Source of the DNA: Hyphomonas sp.
GTDB lineage: Bacteria > Pseudomonadota > Alphaproteobacteria > Caulobacterales > Hyphomonadaceae
Length of the DNA stretch: 64,000 nt
NCBI RefSeq assembly: GCF_017792385.1
Contig: NZ_CP051230.1
Coordinates: 1,302,001 to 1,366,000, forward strand
Direction: 5' to 3'
The notes below the pieces were generated by a model. That model saw only the letters and a program-made list of their open reading frames with translations, had not been told where the DNA came from and did no database searches. This document shows positions 25,589 through 35,320 of the stretch, in pieces. A program made the position numbers and the translations under genes. How positions within the stretch are numbered: the stretch's first letter is position 1; each line of letters starts with the position of its first letter.

Positions 25589-26992
25589 TCAGGACCCGAG
25601 ATAGGCCTGGCGGGCCTGTTCGATATGGGCGAGTTTCGCCTCGACCGCCGACCAGTCATCGGATTCTGCAACCGGAGCCCAGACGGCCTCGACTTCGTCT
25701 ATCAGCAGGCTGACCGGAGCGGGCGCCTGGAAATAGGCATGGTGCAACCGGTCCGGGCGGACCGGCTGGCGGGCCTCGAAGCCGTCCCGGACCGGTGCGA
25801 AAGGATCATCGACATAGAGCGCGGCCAGCGGAGAGGCCGATGCTCGGTCCGCGCTGGCCACGCCGCCAAACCAGTCGAAGAAGACTTGGGGCCAGCTGGC
25901 GCCGGTTTCGGTCATCCAGGCATAGAAGGCCTGCAGGAATTCCGTGTCGGCCTGCAACTCGCCCAGTGGTGCAATATCGAGCAGGGCATGCGTGTGGGTG
26001 ATGAAGCTGTCCTGATAGGCCGTCTGATAGGGGGCCAATCCGGTTGCCAGTGCGTCGGCATCGGCGAGCGGCAGCAGGGCAGAGGCCAGCTGCTGGAGGG
26101 CCCAGCCGCCCTGAACGGGCTGGCGTCCAAACCGGTAAAGTCCCTGCTGGTCGAAATAGGCGGCGGTGAAGTTCGGATCGGAGACAGGCAGGAAGCGCCA
26201 TGGCCCGAAATCGAATGTTTCGCCAGTGATGTTGAAATTATCCGTGTTCATCACACCATGGACGAACCCTGCGGCCATCCACTGGCCGATCATGCGGCCG
26301 GTGGCGGCCGAGATGGCAGCGAGAAGGTTGACCGTCCTGCGGGCCCTGTCCGGATCGTCTGCACCGGGATGGAAATGGCGGACGGCATAGTCGACCAGAC
26401 GGGCGAGAGCGTCTGTTTCCTCGAGATAGGCGAGACGCTGGAAGCTGCCGAAGCGGATATGGCTGTGGGAAAGCCGTGTCAGCACGGCTGAGCGCGTGGG
26501 CGAAGGCTCGTCATTGCGGGCGAGCTGTTCCCCGGTCTCGACGAGGGCAAACGCCTTGGATGTGTTGACGCCGAGCGCTTCGAGATAGCTGGCGGCGAGA
26601 ATTTCCCGCACGCCGCCCTTGAGGGTCAGGCGGCCATCTCCCTGCCGGCTCCAGGGCGTCTGGCCGGACCCCTTCGTGCCGAGATCGAGCCAGCGCAATG
26701 CGCCATCGCGCAGCTGGGCGAACAGGAATCCGCGGCCATCGCCAAGCTGGGGGTTGTAGGTGCCGAACTGGTGGCCGTGATAGCGCAGGGCCAGCGGCTG
26801 CGGGAGATTTGCGTCCAGCGGATCGAACCGGCCGAAATGGGCGATCTGTGCCTCCGGTCCCAAATGCCCGAGGCCGACAGCCTCTGCCCAGCGGGCGTTC
26901 CAGAAGCGCAGCGTGTGGGAGGGAAAGCCGGCGGGGTCCACCGGGTCTGCGATGAAATCGGCAATGTCGAGAATCGGTGGGGACTGGGTCAT
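25589..26992 (-). CDS. selO: SelO/YdiU pseudokinase-fold protein adenylyltransferase
   Basis: About 467 residues, near the family length. The family signature is intact: YHGHQFGTYNPQLGDGRG, LDLGTKGSGQTPWSR and the catalytic block HGVMNTDNFNITGE, with DFGPW near it. SelO proteins have an inverted kinase fold and transfer AMP to protein side chains in redox stress. A start four codons upstream (27004) is equally possible; neither has a good ribosome site. The E. coli enzyme has a Cys/Sec near its C-terminus; none is present at the end here. Confidence 0.9.
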   Translation of the reverse strand: MTQSPPILDIADFIADPVDPAGFPSHTLRFWNARWAEAVGLGHLGPEAQIAHFGRFDPLDANLPQPLALRYHGHQFGTYNPQLGDGRGFLFAQLRDGALRWLDLGTKGSGQTPWSRQGDGRLTLKGGVREILAASYLEALGVNTSKAFALVETGEQLARNDEPSPTRSAVLTRLSHSHIRFGSFQRLAYLEETDALARLVDYAVRHFHPGADDPDRARRTVNLLAAISAATGRMIGQWMAAGFVHGVMNTDNFNITGETFDFGPWRFLPVSDPNFTAAYFDQQGLYRFGRQPVQGGWALQQLASALLPLADADALATGLAPYQTAYQDSFITHTHALLDIAPLGELQADTEFLQAFYAWMTETGASWPQVFFDWFGGVASADRASASPLAALYVDDPFAPVRDGFEARQPVRPDRLHHAYFQAPAPVSLLIDEVEAVWAPVAESDDWSAVEAKLAHIEQARQAYLGS

Positions 26993-27017
26993 GGCCAGAC
27001 ACATAGGGGGTGAATGA

Positions 27018-27046
27018 AGAAAGGGCGACCCGCCGGGCCGCCCTTT
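27018..27046 (-). terminator. Terminator downstream of the TonB receptor gene
   Basis: A 13-base stem (27020-27032 with 27034-27046, one mismatch) is followed by T-rich sequence on the minus strand, just past the receptor stop at 27074. Confidence 0.65.
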
Positions 27047-27073
27047 CCTGAAAATACGCTGTGCAAGCTGAGC

Positions 27074-29422
27074 CTAGTATTCGTAGGTCAGCTCGAGGCC
27101 GACAAGGCGGCCCTTCTTGAGCGGGGAGAACGTACCGCCGGCCGGCAGGCCCATATACGGATAGTTCTGGCCGGTCGAGAGCGGGCCCGGGAAGGGCAAT
27201 TGCGTGTCGTTGCCGGCCTGGACTTCGTCGAGCAAATTCTTGCCGTAGATGGAGGCCGCAAGACCGTCGATCGGCGTTTCCCAGGTCAGGTTTGCGTCCA
27301 GCATGTTGGCGGACTGGATCCAGCCGAAATTGCTGTCCGTGTACGCGATGCGGTCGCGGAACTGGTAGTTCACCTGACCGACCAGTGCGCCATTGTCGCC
27401 AAGGTCGACATCCTTGATCAGGCCGACACCCCAAGTTGCCTGCGGCACGCGGGGCAGGTCGAGGGAGAGGTCGCTGGAGCCGACAACACCGTCTGCGTCG
27501 AGATCGAAGAAGACCTCGTCATAGGAGGCATCGATCATGCCGACATTGAAGGTGGCGAGCCAGGAATCGGCGATTGCGACGCGGCCATCCACTTCGATAC
27601 CGGTGATGGAGGCATCTGCCGTGTTGATGATGTTCTGCACCACGCCGGACGATCCGGCGGTGTTCACTTCCCGCTGCATGTCCTGGATCTTGGTGTGGAA
27701 CAGGGCGCCATTGACCTGGACGCGGCCGTCTTCGCTGCTGGTCTTGAAGCCGACTTCGAAGGCATCGACTTCTTCCTCATCGAAGCCGAGATCGCCGGTC
27801 TGGGTCACGAAGGACTGGAAGATCGGGATATCGGTGATGCGGAAATTGTAGCCACCGGACCGGAAGCCCTTGGTGTAGTGGGCATAGGTCTGGAAATCGT
27901 CGGTCCAGAAGTATTGCAGGCCGACTTTCGGCGTCCAGTTGGACCAGTCATTGCCATCGCTGAAGCCGTTCGGCTCTGCCACCAGGCCGCCGGTGATCAG
28001 GGAGATCAGGGCATTGGTGCCGTCCGGCGAGCAGGTGCCGCTGACAACGGAACACTCGTTCCGCGGACGGATATAGATGACGTCGGCATCCTTCTCCTCG
28101 GAGGAATAGCGCAGGCCGACCGTGGCAACCAGTTTGTCGGTCACGGAATAATCGACATTGGCGAAGGCGCCCCAGACCGTGTGATCCTGACGGCCGCCAC
28201 CATAGAAGCCCCACGGAATGGAGGCCGGCAGCGTCGCCGGACGGGTCGTCGGCAGGTTGCGGGTCTCGGTGTAGGCGATTTCCTGTTCGAAATAGTACAG
28301 GCCGGTCGTCACGTCCGCCTTGCCGAAGGTACCGGCATAGCGCAGCTCGTTGGAGAATTGTTCCTGATTGAACTCCGATCCGGAGTGGAACAGCGTGAAC
28401 GGCGTGGCGTCGATGTCGCCGACCGTGGCCGATTCCAGATCGCGATAGCCGAAGATGTTGGTGATGCGGCCATTGCCGAAATCAACATCATAATCGGTGC
28501 GGATGGAGCCAAAGATGGTTTCGGCTTCGGCAAGACCCGGCTCGTTGATCGAGAAGTCGAACGTCTTGCGATCGAAATAGGAGCGGTTCTGACCGGACGG
28601 GCCGTCGCCGCGGCTGTCGGTGTATTCGACCTTGCCGAGCACGGTCAGGCGCTCGGTCGGCGTGAATTCGAGCGCGCCGCGATAGGTGGCGATCTGAAGT
28701 TCGCCATGATTGTCGCCATTGTACTGGTTTTCGAAATAGCCGGCGTCCGACGTGTAGGAGGCGCCGATCTTGCCGTTCAGCAGGCCTTCGATCAGCGGAC
28801 CGGAGACATAGCCCTGAATGGTGCCGCTGGCACCGCCACGGTCTTCATCCACAGGACCGTCGACCTTTGCGCCGATCTTGTAGGTGAATTCGTCGCTCGG
28901 ATTGCCGGAGTTCACGACCACGGCACCTCCGGTCGTGTTGCGGCCGAACAGCAGGCCTTGCGGACCGCGCAGGATCTCGATGCTTTCGACATCGAACAGG
29001 TCAACGACGACACCGGTGTTCACGCCGATATAGACGCCATCGACGAACACGCCGACGGCCGGGTCGATGGAGGGGATGGACGAGTTCACGCCGAGGCCGC
29101 GGATGGCGAAGTTCGCCGTGCCGCGCGAGGTGCCGACATCATCCAGCGACACGTTTGGGGACGAGTAGGACAGGCTTTCCAGGGTCGTGACGTTCAGGGC
29201 GTCAAGCGTGTCGGAGTTGAACGCGGAGACGGCGACCGGCACGTCCTGGACGTTCTCGACGTCCTTCTTTTTGGTCGCGGTGACCGTAACCGTGCCGAGC
29301 ACGCGGTCGATGGCGGATTCGCGCTCGGATTCGGGCGCCGGAGTGGCGTCCTGGGCCTGAGCATTGGCCGCAAGAAAGAGGACGGCAGAAGCCGTCACAA
29401 ACAATGACTGTTTGAGATGCAT
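27074..29422 (-). CDS. TonB-dependent outer-membrane receptor
   Basis: 782 residues. A signal peptide (cut after about 23) precedes a TonB box (TVTVTATKKK), a plug domain (about 60-170; FAIRGLGVNS and RGPQGLLFGRNTTGGAVVV are typical) and a long beta-barrel whose last residue is Tyr. It imports a ligand across the outer membrane using TonB/ExbBD energy. The loops give no clue to the ligand; iron complexes or glycans are common in this group. It is divergent from a second, unrelated receptor 381 bases away. Confidence 0.92.
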   Translation of the reverse strand: MHLKQSLFVTASAVLFLAANAQAQDATPAPESERESAIDRVLGTVTVTATKKKDVENVQDVPVAVSAFNSDTLDALNVTTLESLSYSSPNVSLDDVGTSRGTANFAIRGLGVNSSIPSIDPAVGVFVDGVYIGVNTGVVVDLFDVESIEILRGPQGLLFGRNTTGGAVVVNSGNPSDEFTYKIGAKVDGPVDEDRGGASGTIQGYVSGPLIEGLLNGKIGASYTSDAGYFENQYNGDNHGELQIATYRGALEFTPTERLTVLGKVEYTDSRGDGPSGQNRSYFDRKTFDFSINEPGLAEAETIFGSIRTDYDVDFGNGRITNIFGYRDLESATVGDIDATPFTLFHSGSEFNQEQFSNELRYAGTFGKADVTTGLYYFEQEIAYTETRNLPTTRPATLPASIPWGFYGGGRQDHTVWGAFANVDYSVTDKLVATVGLRYSSEEKDADVIYIRPRNECSVVSGTCSPDGTNALISLITGGLVAEPNGFSDGNDWSNWTPKVGLQYFWTDDFQTYAHYTKGFRSGGYNFRITDIPIFQSFVTQTGDLGFDEEEVDAFEVGFKTSSEDGRVQVNGALFHTKIQDMQREVNTAGSSGVVQNIINTADASITGIEVDGRVAIADSWLATFNVGMIDASYDEVFFDLDADGVVGSSDLSLDLPRVPQATWGVGLIKDVDLGDNGALVGQVNYQFRDRIAYTDSNFGWIQSANMLDANLTWETPIDGLAASIYGKNLLDEVQAGNDTQLPFPGPLSTGQNYPYMGLPAGGTFSPLKKGRLVGLELTYEY

Positions 29423-29803
29423 AGCAGTTTCCTGATTGTGTATTTCGAGTTCCGGGAGGGGGTTCGAGCCCGCTCTTGGCGGCGGGTGTTCGTCAAAAAT
29501 AATCGTTCTATTGCCGGATACAGCCTCAAAATCTGGTTAGGTTTCAGGTTTGTCCAACACTGTAACATTTGCGCCACAATCCGGGCGATTCTGACCGATT
29601 TCGTGCAGATTGTGACGGCGGCTTTCGAAAGAAGATGAACACAACAACGTTGTCACAAAATTTATCCCCCATTTGGGGGGCAGAATTGCTGCGCCGCACA
29701 ACAATATGCCCCTGTTCGACTGGCGAACCGGGCATATTCTGTCTGTGGGTGAGGCCAGAGCCGGGCACCAGAGACCGGCCGCTCACAACACGGGAGGAAG
29801 TAG
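29423..29803. promoter_or_regulatory. 381-base region between divergent TonB receptors
   Basis: No gene is supported here. The stretch is AT-richer than its surroundings. It contains a palindrome ACAACGTTGT (29644-29653) and a small C/G-run hairpin TCCCCC-4-GGGGGG (29665-29680), and a strong GGGAGG ribosome site just before ATG 29804. The AACGTT-centred dyad resembles LacI-family operators, but only 10 bases are exact. Both receptor promoters must lie here. Confidence 0.5.
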
Positions 29804-32587
29804 ATGAATCGTGAAATGAAAATGTGGCTTAGTGCGTCTTGCGTTGCGCTTGCGGTCGGCATGCCAGCCGTCGCGCAGGAAGACGCCGAGGCGCGCCAGG
29901 AGACGGTGGTGGTCACCGGGTCCTTTATTGCCGGTACGCCGGAAGACGCGGCCCTGCCGGTCGACGTTCTGACGGCCGGTGAACTGAAGCTGGAAGGATC
30001 GCCCAGTGTCACCGAACTGATCCGGAACCTCGGCGTATCGTCCGGGGTCGACGGACAGACCAACCAGTTCGCCTCGAACGGACTGGAAGGCACCTCCAAC
30101 GTAAACCTGCGCGGTCTCGGGCCCGGCCGGACGCTGGTCCTGCTGAACGGCAAGCGCCAGACCTTCTCGCCCTATGGCGTGGGTGAGCAGGCGCAGCTGT
30201 TTGTTGACACGAACATGATTCCGTCGGCCGCAATCGGCCGCATCGAAGTGCTGAAGGACGGCGCAGCCGCCCTGTACGGCTCGGATGCCATTGCGGGTGT
30301 CGTGAACTTCATCACGCGGACAGACCTCGAGGGCTTTGAAGTTGGTGGCAGCTTCCAGCAGTTCGACGGATCTGATGGCGAGTATGATGTCTCGGCCGCC
30401 TGGGGCAAGCAGGGGGGTGACTGGAACTTCATCATCTCCGCAGGCTACCAGTACAAGAATGAAGTGGCGCTGCTCGAAAAGGACTGGGCAATTTCCGACA
30501 TCACGGAAAACCCGGTGGGTGGCTTCTCGTCCCTTTCCAATCCTGGCCGCTATGTGGCGCTTGGCCTGACCGGTACCGGCCTTGGCGTCATTGGCGCCGT
30601 GAACCGCGAAGCCGGCTGTACCGATGTCGGCGGCATCGTCAATCCGGCCAATGATCAATGCTACTTCCAGTTCACCCAGTTCGACAATTTGGTGGAAGAG
30701 GAAGAGCGCTACCAGGTCTTCACCGAATACAATCGCGAATTCTCGAATGGCATCGGTCTTCATCTTGAAGCCCTGTACGGCATGACCGACGTTCCAAGCT
30801 GGAAGACGTCTCCGTCCTATCCGCCGCAGGAACTCGCGACGCAAGTGGTGCCGGTGAGCAATCCAGGCTTCCAGCAATATATCGCGGACAATCCGGGTGA
30901 CTTCCCGGCCGGCACGCTGGCTGCTCTCTATATCGGACGGTCGTTCGGCTGGGGTGGCTTCCCGGGTACGGGTGGCGCACAGGAAGGCTTCCGCGAGCAT
31001 GAAACGCTGCGGATTGCCGGTGAGTTGGACGGTACTTTCGAGAACGGCATCAACTGGTCGACCAGCCTCGGCTACAGTGAAGCGTCTGCCGACCGGAACA
31101 CGAATGACACGTATATTCTCGGCTTCACGGCCGCGTTGAATGGCTATGGTGTCTGTACCGACCCCATTACCGGGAATGACCCGGCAACAGGAACGCAACC
31201 ATTTGCGGCCGGCTATACCGGATCACTCGTCGCTGGCACGGGCGCGTGTGAATACTACAATCCGTTCTCGAACGCGATTCCTGCCAACGCAATCACGGGT
31301 GAAGCCAATCCGTCCTATGTTCCGGGACTGGAAAACTCCGAGACGCTGGCCGACTGGTTGACCGACGGTCAGTTCACGGCGGCTGAAACCAGCCTGCTCG
31401 TCTTCGACGCCGTGACGAATGGGCAGTCGAATGTGCAGGCGGCGGGCGGATCCGTCGGCTGGGCAGCTGGTTTCCAGGTTCGCCGGGAAACCTACACGCT
31501 GACGCCGAACAGCCTGAACAATCTCAACATCACGCCCGGGCCGGGCGGCACGGGACCGTTCTCCTTCCTGGCGGGCTTCACCCCGGCAGACCGGGAGCAG
31601 ACGATCTATGCTGGTTTCGGCGAATTGCAGATTCCGCTGTTCGAGGATCTCGATGTGCAGGTGGCCATGCGGTATGAAGACTATGGTGGCGAGGTCGGTT
31701 CGACCTTTGACCCGAAAGTCGCTGCCAAATGGCAGGTGAATGACGCGCTGTCCCTGCGCGGGTCGGCCCAGACCTCGTTCAAGGGCCCGACGCTGAACCA
31801 GCTGGCCGGCAATGTCACGACGCTGCAATTCGTTGCACCGACGTCGGCGTTCAAGGCGGTGGACCAGTTCGGTAACCCCGCCCTGTCGCCGGAAAGTGCC
31901 TTCAGCTTCAATCTGGGTGCCATCTACCAGAATGGCGGCTTCAACGCCTCGATCGACTACTACAATTTCGACTTCTCTGATCCGATCATCGTTGAAGATC
32001 AGGCTTCGATTGTGAACGCTGCACTTGCGGCGCTTGCGGCCGGGGATGACGAAGCAGCGATCCTGGAGCGGATCACCTTCACGGACAATAACAGTGACGG
32101 TGTGAACCAGGCGAACGAGATTGCCCGTGTCGAGACGAATATCGTCAATGGTCCGGACATCAAGACGTCCGGCTTCGATATCCGCGTCGAGAATGTCTGG
32201 GACAATGCCTTTGCCGGGGGTGACTTCTCCATGGGTGCCGAAGCGTCCTACATCCTCGAATATGATGTGGACGATTTCGAGATCGAAGGGGTGATCATTC
32301 CGGGCGGAGACCGTGTGGACCAGTTCAACCGGTCCAACTTCTCCCGCTCCCTGCCGCAATGGAAGGCGAATGTCTTCGCCAACCTGGCGACCGGAGACCA
32401 CAATTTCCGTGGTGTCATGCGCTACATCGACTCCTATGAAGATGAGCGCGGCGACCTGACCGGAAACAACACGACGGAGATCGACAGCCAGACCACGTTC
32501 GACCTGAACTATGATCCGTACACCCACAATCCGTTCGGACGTACGTTCAAGGTCAGCGTGACAAAGCGTTTCGGCGGCAGCAACTGA
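29804..32587 (+). CDS. TonB-dependent outer-membrane receptor, large
   Basis: 927 residues. A signal peptide (about 1-25), TonB box (ETVVVTGS), plug (about 48-155 with VNLRGLGPGRTLVLLNGKR and KDGAAALYGSDAIAGVVNF) and a barrel follow. The GRTLVLLNGKR and long plug belong to a subgroup common in Caulobacter-like bacteria, thought to take up larger molecules such as oligosaccharides or peptides; that is an inference. Four Cys in extracellular-loop regions may form disulfides. It is preceded by GGGAGG and closed by a strong terminator. Confidence 0.92.
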   Translation: MNREMKMWLSASCVALAVGMPAVAQEDAEARQETVVVTGSFIAGTPEDAALPVDVLTAGELKLEGSPSVTELIRNLGVSSGVDGQTNQFASNGLEGTSNVNLRGLGPGRTLVLLNGKRQTFSPYGVGEQAQLFVDTNMIPSAAIGRIEVLKDGAAALYGSDAIAGVVNFITRTDLEGFEVGGSFQQFDGSDGEYDVSAAWGKQGGDWNFIISAGYQYKNEVALLEKDWAISDITENPVGGFSSLSNPGRYVALGLTGTGLGVIGAVNREAGCTDVGGIVNPANDQCYFQFTQFDNLVEEEERYQVFTEYNREFSNGIGLHLEALYGMTDVPSWKTSPSYPPQELATQVVPVSNPGFQQYIADNPGDFPAGTLAALYIGRSFGWGGFPGTGGAQEGFREHETLRIAGELDGTFENGINWSTSLGYSEASADRNTNDTYILGFTAALNGYGVCTDPITGNDPATGTQPFAAGYTGSLVAGTGACEYYNPFSNAIPANAITGEANPSYVPGLENSETLADWLTDGQFTAAETSLLVFDAVTNGQSNVQAAGGSVGWAAGFQVRRETYTLTPNSLNNLNITPGPGGTGPFSFLAGFTPADREQTIYAGFGELQIPLFEDLDVQVAMRYEDYGGEVGSTFDPKVAAKWQVNDALSLRGSAQTSFKGPTLNQLAGNVTTLQFVAPTSAFKAVDQFGNPALSPESAFSFNLGAIYQNGGFNASIDYYNFDFSDPIIVEDQASIVNAALAALAAGDDEAAILERITFTDNNSDGVNQANEIARVETNIVNGPDIKTSGFDIRVENVWDNAFAGGDFSMGAEASYILEYDVDDFEIEGVIIPGGDRVDQFNRSNFSRSLPQWKANVFANLATGDHNFRGVMRYIDSYEDERGDLTGNNTTEIDSQTTFDLNYDPYTHNPFGRTFKVSVTKRFGGSN

Positions 32588-32606
32588 TTGCCATCGAATG
32601 CAGCAC

Positions 32607-32638
32607 TGGAGGCGGCCCTCGGGTCGCCTCCTTTTTTT
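32607..32638 (+). terminator. Rho-independent terminator of the large TonB receptor
   Basis: Stem GGAGGCG (32608-32614) with CGCCTCC (32625-32631), then seven T, 20 bases after the stop codon. Confidence 0.88.
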
Positions 32639-32644
32639 ATGGGA

Positions 32645-33601
32645 TCAGATGGCGCCGAGCGCCCGGCCGGCTTCGACGCCTGCGTCCCGGATGGCAATGC
32701 GGACAGCATCCGACAGGGCGGTCATGTTCATGAACCCATGCACCATGCCGGGATGTTCGCGGACGCTGACCTTGACGCCGAAACTGGCCATCTTGTCGGC
32801 ATAGGCGAGGCCTTCATCCTTGAGCGGATCCCAGCCGCACAGTACGAAATGTGCAGGCGGCAATCCCTTGAAGGCGGCAGGTTCGGCGAACAGCGGCGAG
32901 ACGCGCGGATCCATGCGCTGGGCATGGTCGCCGATATAGGCGTCGCGGAAATATTCGAACAGATTGGCCGAAATGAAGAATCCGCCTTCCTGGAAGGTCA
33001 TCTTCTTTGTGCGGATGTCGACAAACTGGACGAGCGGATAGAGCAAAAGCTGGAAAGCGGGGCCCCGCTTTCCGGTGCGCACCAGTTCCTGCGCAAGGAA
33101 GGCTGACAGGTTCCCGCCGGCACTGTCGCCACAGACGGCCAGCCGATCCGGGTCCACTCCGCAGATGTCGGCATGGGTCGTGATCCAGTTCCAGGCTGCC
33201 AGCGCATCTTCGTGGGCGGCAGGAAATTTGTGTTCCGGGGCCAGGCGGTAGTCGACGGCGATGACCCGGGCGCGGGCCCCTTCGGCCAGGCGCCGGCAGA
33301 TCATGTCATGGCTGTCGAGGTCACCCAGCACAAAGCCGCCGCCATGAAAGAAGATGATTCCGGGGCCAGGCGGGATACCAGCGCCAAGAGGCGTGTAGAT
33401 GCGCGCCTTCATCGGGCCGGCCGGGCCGGGCAGGGTGATCAGCGAGATATTGGCCATTTCCGGCGCGTCGCGTTCAATGGCGCGGCTGGCGACATAGAAT
33501 TGCTGACGCAGACGGTCGACCGAGCCTTTCCAGTCCATGGCGGAAAAGTCCGGCATCTGGAGTTTGTCCATGAACTGGCGGAAGGTGTCATCAAGGCCCA
33601 T
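32645..33601 (-). CDS. Alpha/beta-hydrolase, hormone-sensitive-lipase family
   Basis: 318 residues. HGGGFVLGD (about 85-93) is the oxyanion-hole motif, GDSAGGNLSA (about 159-168) contains the nucleophile Ser161-type, then Asp near CGWDPLKDE and His near HPGMVHGF complete the triad. This is the bacterial HSL family (esterase/lipase). The likely substrates are short-chain esters. It is convergent with the terminated TonB receptor. Confidence 0.9.
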   Translation of the reverse strand: MGLDDTFRQFMDKLQMPDFSAMDWKGSVDRLRQQFYVASRAIERDAPEMANISLITLPGPAGPMKARIYTPLGAGIPPGPGIIFFHGGGFVLGDLDSHDMICRRLAEGARARVIAVDYRLAPEHKFPAAHEDALAAWNWITTHADICGVDPDRLAVCGDSAGGNLSAFLAQELVRTGKRGPAFQLLLYPLVQFVDIRTKKMTFQEGGFFISANLFEYFRDAYIGDHAQRMDPRVSPLFAEPAAFKGLPPAHFVLCGWDPLKDEGLAYADKMASFGVKVSVREHPGMVHGFMNMTALSDAVRIAIRDAGVEAGRALGAI

Positions 33602-33664
33602 GCGGGCTAAATGGCGTTTAATTGAGGCCTTGTGAAGACGTCATTCCGTCGCCAAGGTGATGGC

Positions 33665-34315
33665 ATGAAAACTGTCGACGTCTTCTGGTCGTTCCGATCG
33701 CCCTATTCCTATCTGGCCACAAAGCGCCTGCGCGCCCTGCCGCAGAAATGGGAGGTGCGGGTGCGCCCGCGGCCGGTCTATCCAATTGCGATCCGCACGC
33801 CGGAATTCTTTTCGGAAGTCCGCCCGCAATGGGTGCCCTATCTGATGCGCGACATCGTCCGCCTGTCGCAATATCTCGGCCTGCCGCTGGGCCCGCTGAA
33901 CCCGGACCCCGTGGTGATGAACATGATGACGCGGGAGATTTCCCCGGACCAGCCGCATATCGGGCGGCTGACGCGGCTGGGCATCCTGGCCTGTGAGGCC
34001 GGAGACGAGGCGGGCTGGGCGTTCATGGATGAAGTCTCGACGCTGATCTGGTCCGGCGGGGCGTGGACGGAAGGCGATGCCCTGGCTGAGGCCGCCGCCC
34101 GGGCGGGATTTGACCTCGCCGACCTCGATGCCAGGCAGGCGTCGGAAACGGAGCGGCTGGAAGCGGTGATCGCGGAGAACCAGGCGGCGCAGGACCCGCA
34201 TCACTGGGGCGTACCGCTGATGGTGTTCGACGGAGAAGCCTATTTCGGACAGGACCGGCTGGACGTGCTGGAGTGGCGGCTTGCCCAGTCCGGCATCGCG
34301 CGGCGCGTGGATTAG
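33665..34315 (+). CDS. 2-hydroxychromene-2-carboxylate isomerase / DsbA-like thioredoxin-fold protein
   Basis: 216 residues. VFWSFRSPYSYLA (about 5-17) is the kappa-GST/HCCA isomerase substrate-glutathione region, and WGVPLMVFDGEAYFGQDRLDVLEWRL is the typical C-terminal block. Family enzymes isomerise chromene carboxylates in naphthalene breakdown or act as GSH-dependent oxidoreductases; which applies is unclear. The start at 33665 has AAGGTGA upstream. Its stop overlaps the end of the convergent hypothetical gene. Confidence 0.82.
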   Translation: MKTVDVFWSFRSPYSYLATKRLRALPQKWEVRVRPRPVYPIAIRTPEFFSEVRPQWVPYLMRDIVRLSQYLGLPLGPLNPDPVVMNMMTREISPDQPHIGRLTRLGILACEAGDEAGWAFMDEVSTLIWSGGAWTEGDALAEAAARAGFDLADLDARQASETERLEAVIAENQAAQDPHHWGVPLMVFDGEAYFGQDRLDVLEWRLAQSGIARRVD

Positions 34316-35217
34316 AGGTTCGGCAGGCCGCGCAGATTGTCGATGCCGACATTCTCGAAGTCCGCAGATTTCACCATGTCGGCGAAGACCCTTCCCTTCG
34401 TGCCCTGGGGCAGCGTCTTGAAGGCAGTCAGGGCCGTGACGCCCAGATCACAGACGTCAAGCGCGGCGAGGGCGGAGTCCGATGGCCCATCGCGGCCCGA
34501 TGCCATCAGCAAGGGCATGATCTGGGGATCGGAAATCAGGGACATGGCGAGGCTTTGCAGAGCCGCTTCGTCCCGCGAGGTGACCGGGCCGTGCTGGACA
34601 GGGTGGCTGCGGGCATCGCCTATGGCGCGGAAGGCATGGGCGAAGGAATCGAATGTATAGTCGGACAGTTCCGATCCGAGCTCGGCAAGATCCGATGCGG
34701 CCGCCATCTGGCCGGAAAGACCGGAGACGGCGTTGAAATCCTGATACCGGCTGCCGGCGCACCAGCGATGACGCGACCGGGATGCCTTGCGCAATCCCTT
34801 GCGGGTCATGTCCAGCCAGGCATCCACATGGCGCATGTCGGCCTGGGCCAGCTGATCGCTGTGACGGGCAAGCACGGTCGTGGCTTCCTCCATGGCAATG
34901 CGCGTATGGTCATAGGGTTGCGCCGTGGCGAGCCGGCGATCGAGCCGGTTGCGGGCGGCCGGGTCCACCTCTGCCATGGCGGCGAGAAAGTTGCGGGCAG
35001 ACTTGCCTTCGAAGGCCGCATGGACGGCGGAGTCCTGTGCGGGGGCCTGGTGAGACGGCGTCAGGGTTGCCGCGGCGACCGGCTGCGGTGCGGGATCCGG
35101 TTTGGGCAGGCTGAGCACGGCAAAGAACGCGCCGGCGACGACGGTCAGCGTGATGGCCCCGAACACCAGCGTGTTCCCGCCTGACGATTTCGACTCGCCC
35201 CGTGCATCAAAGGTCAT
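34312..35217 (-). CDS. Hypothetical single-span membrane protein
   Basis: 301 residues that I do not recognise. A cytoplasmic N-terminus (MTFDARGESKSSGGN) precedes one TM segment (about 17-36), then an Ala/Pro-rich linker and a helical periplasmic domain of about 230 residues. No enzymatic motif is visible. Two Cys (in WCAGS and VCDLG) could form a disulfide. It lies downstream of glmM on the same strand, separated by a weak hairpin. Confidence 0.7.
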   Translation of the reverse strand: MTFDARGESKSSGGNTLVFGAITLTVVAGAFFAVLSLPKPDPAPQPVAAATLTPSHQAPAQDSAVHAAFEGKSARNFLAAMAEVDPAARNRLDRRLATAQPYDHTRIAMEEATTVLARHSDQLAQADMRHVDAWLDMTRKGLRKASRSRHRWCAGSRYQDFNAVSGLSGQMAAASDLAELGSELSDYTFDSFAHAFRAIGDARSHPVQHGPVTSRDEAALQSLAMSLISDPQIMPLLMASGRDGPSDSALAALDVCDLGVTALTAFKTLPQGTKGRVFADMVKSADFENVGIDNLRGLPNL

Positions 35218-35258
35218 GCCGCTGTCCCCCAATAGAACAGGGAGCATAGGTGCAAAAT

Positions 35259-35278
35259 CCTGACAAAGACTTATCAGG
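35259..35278 (-). terminator. Weak hairpin downstream of glmM
   Basis: CCTGACAA / TTATCAGG arms (7 of 8 paired, 4-base loop). On the minus strand ATTTTG follows, consistent with a weak terminator after glmM. Confidence 0.4.
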
Positions 35279-35320
35279 AATTAAAACTCAATATAATCAG
35301 GTGCTTGGAGCGGTTCAGGC

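Noticed and set aside
27014..29407. Plus-strand frame of about 797 codons
   Set aside because: Antisense to a complete TonB receptor with a signal peptide, plug and barrel; no independent motif.
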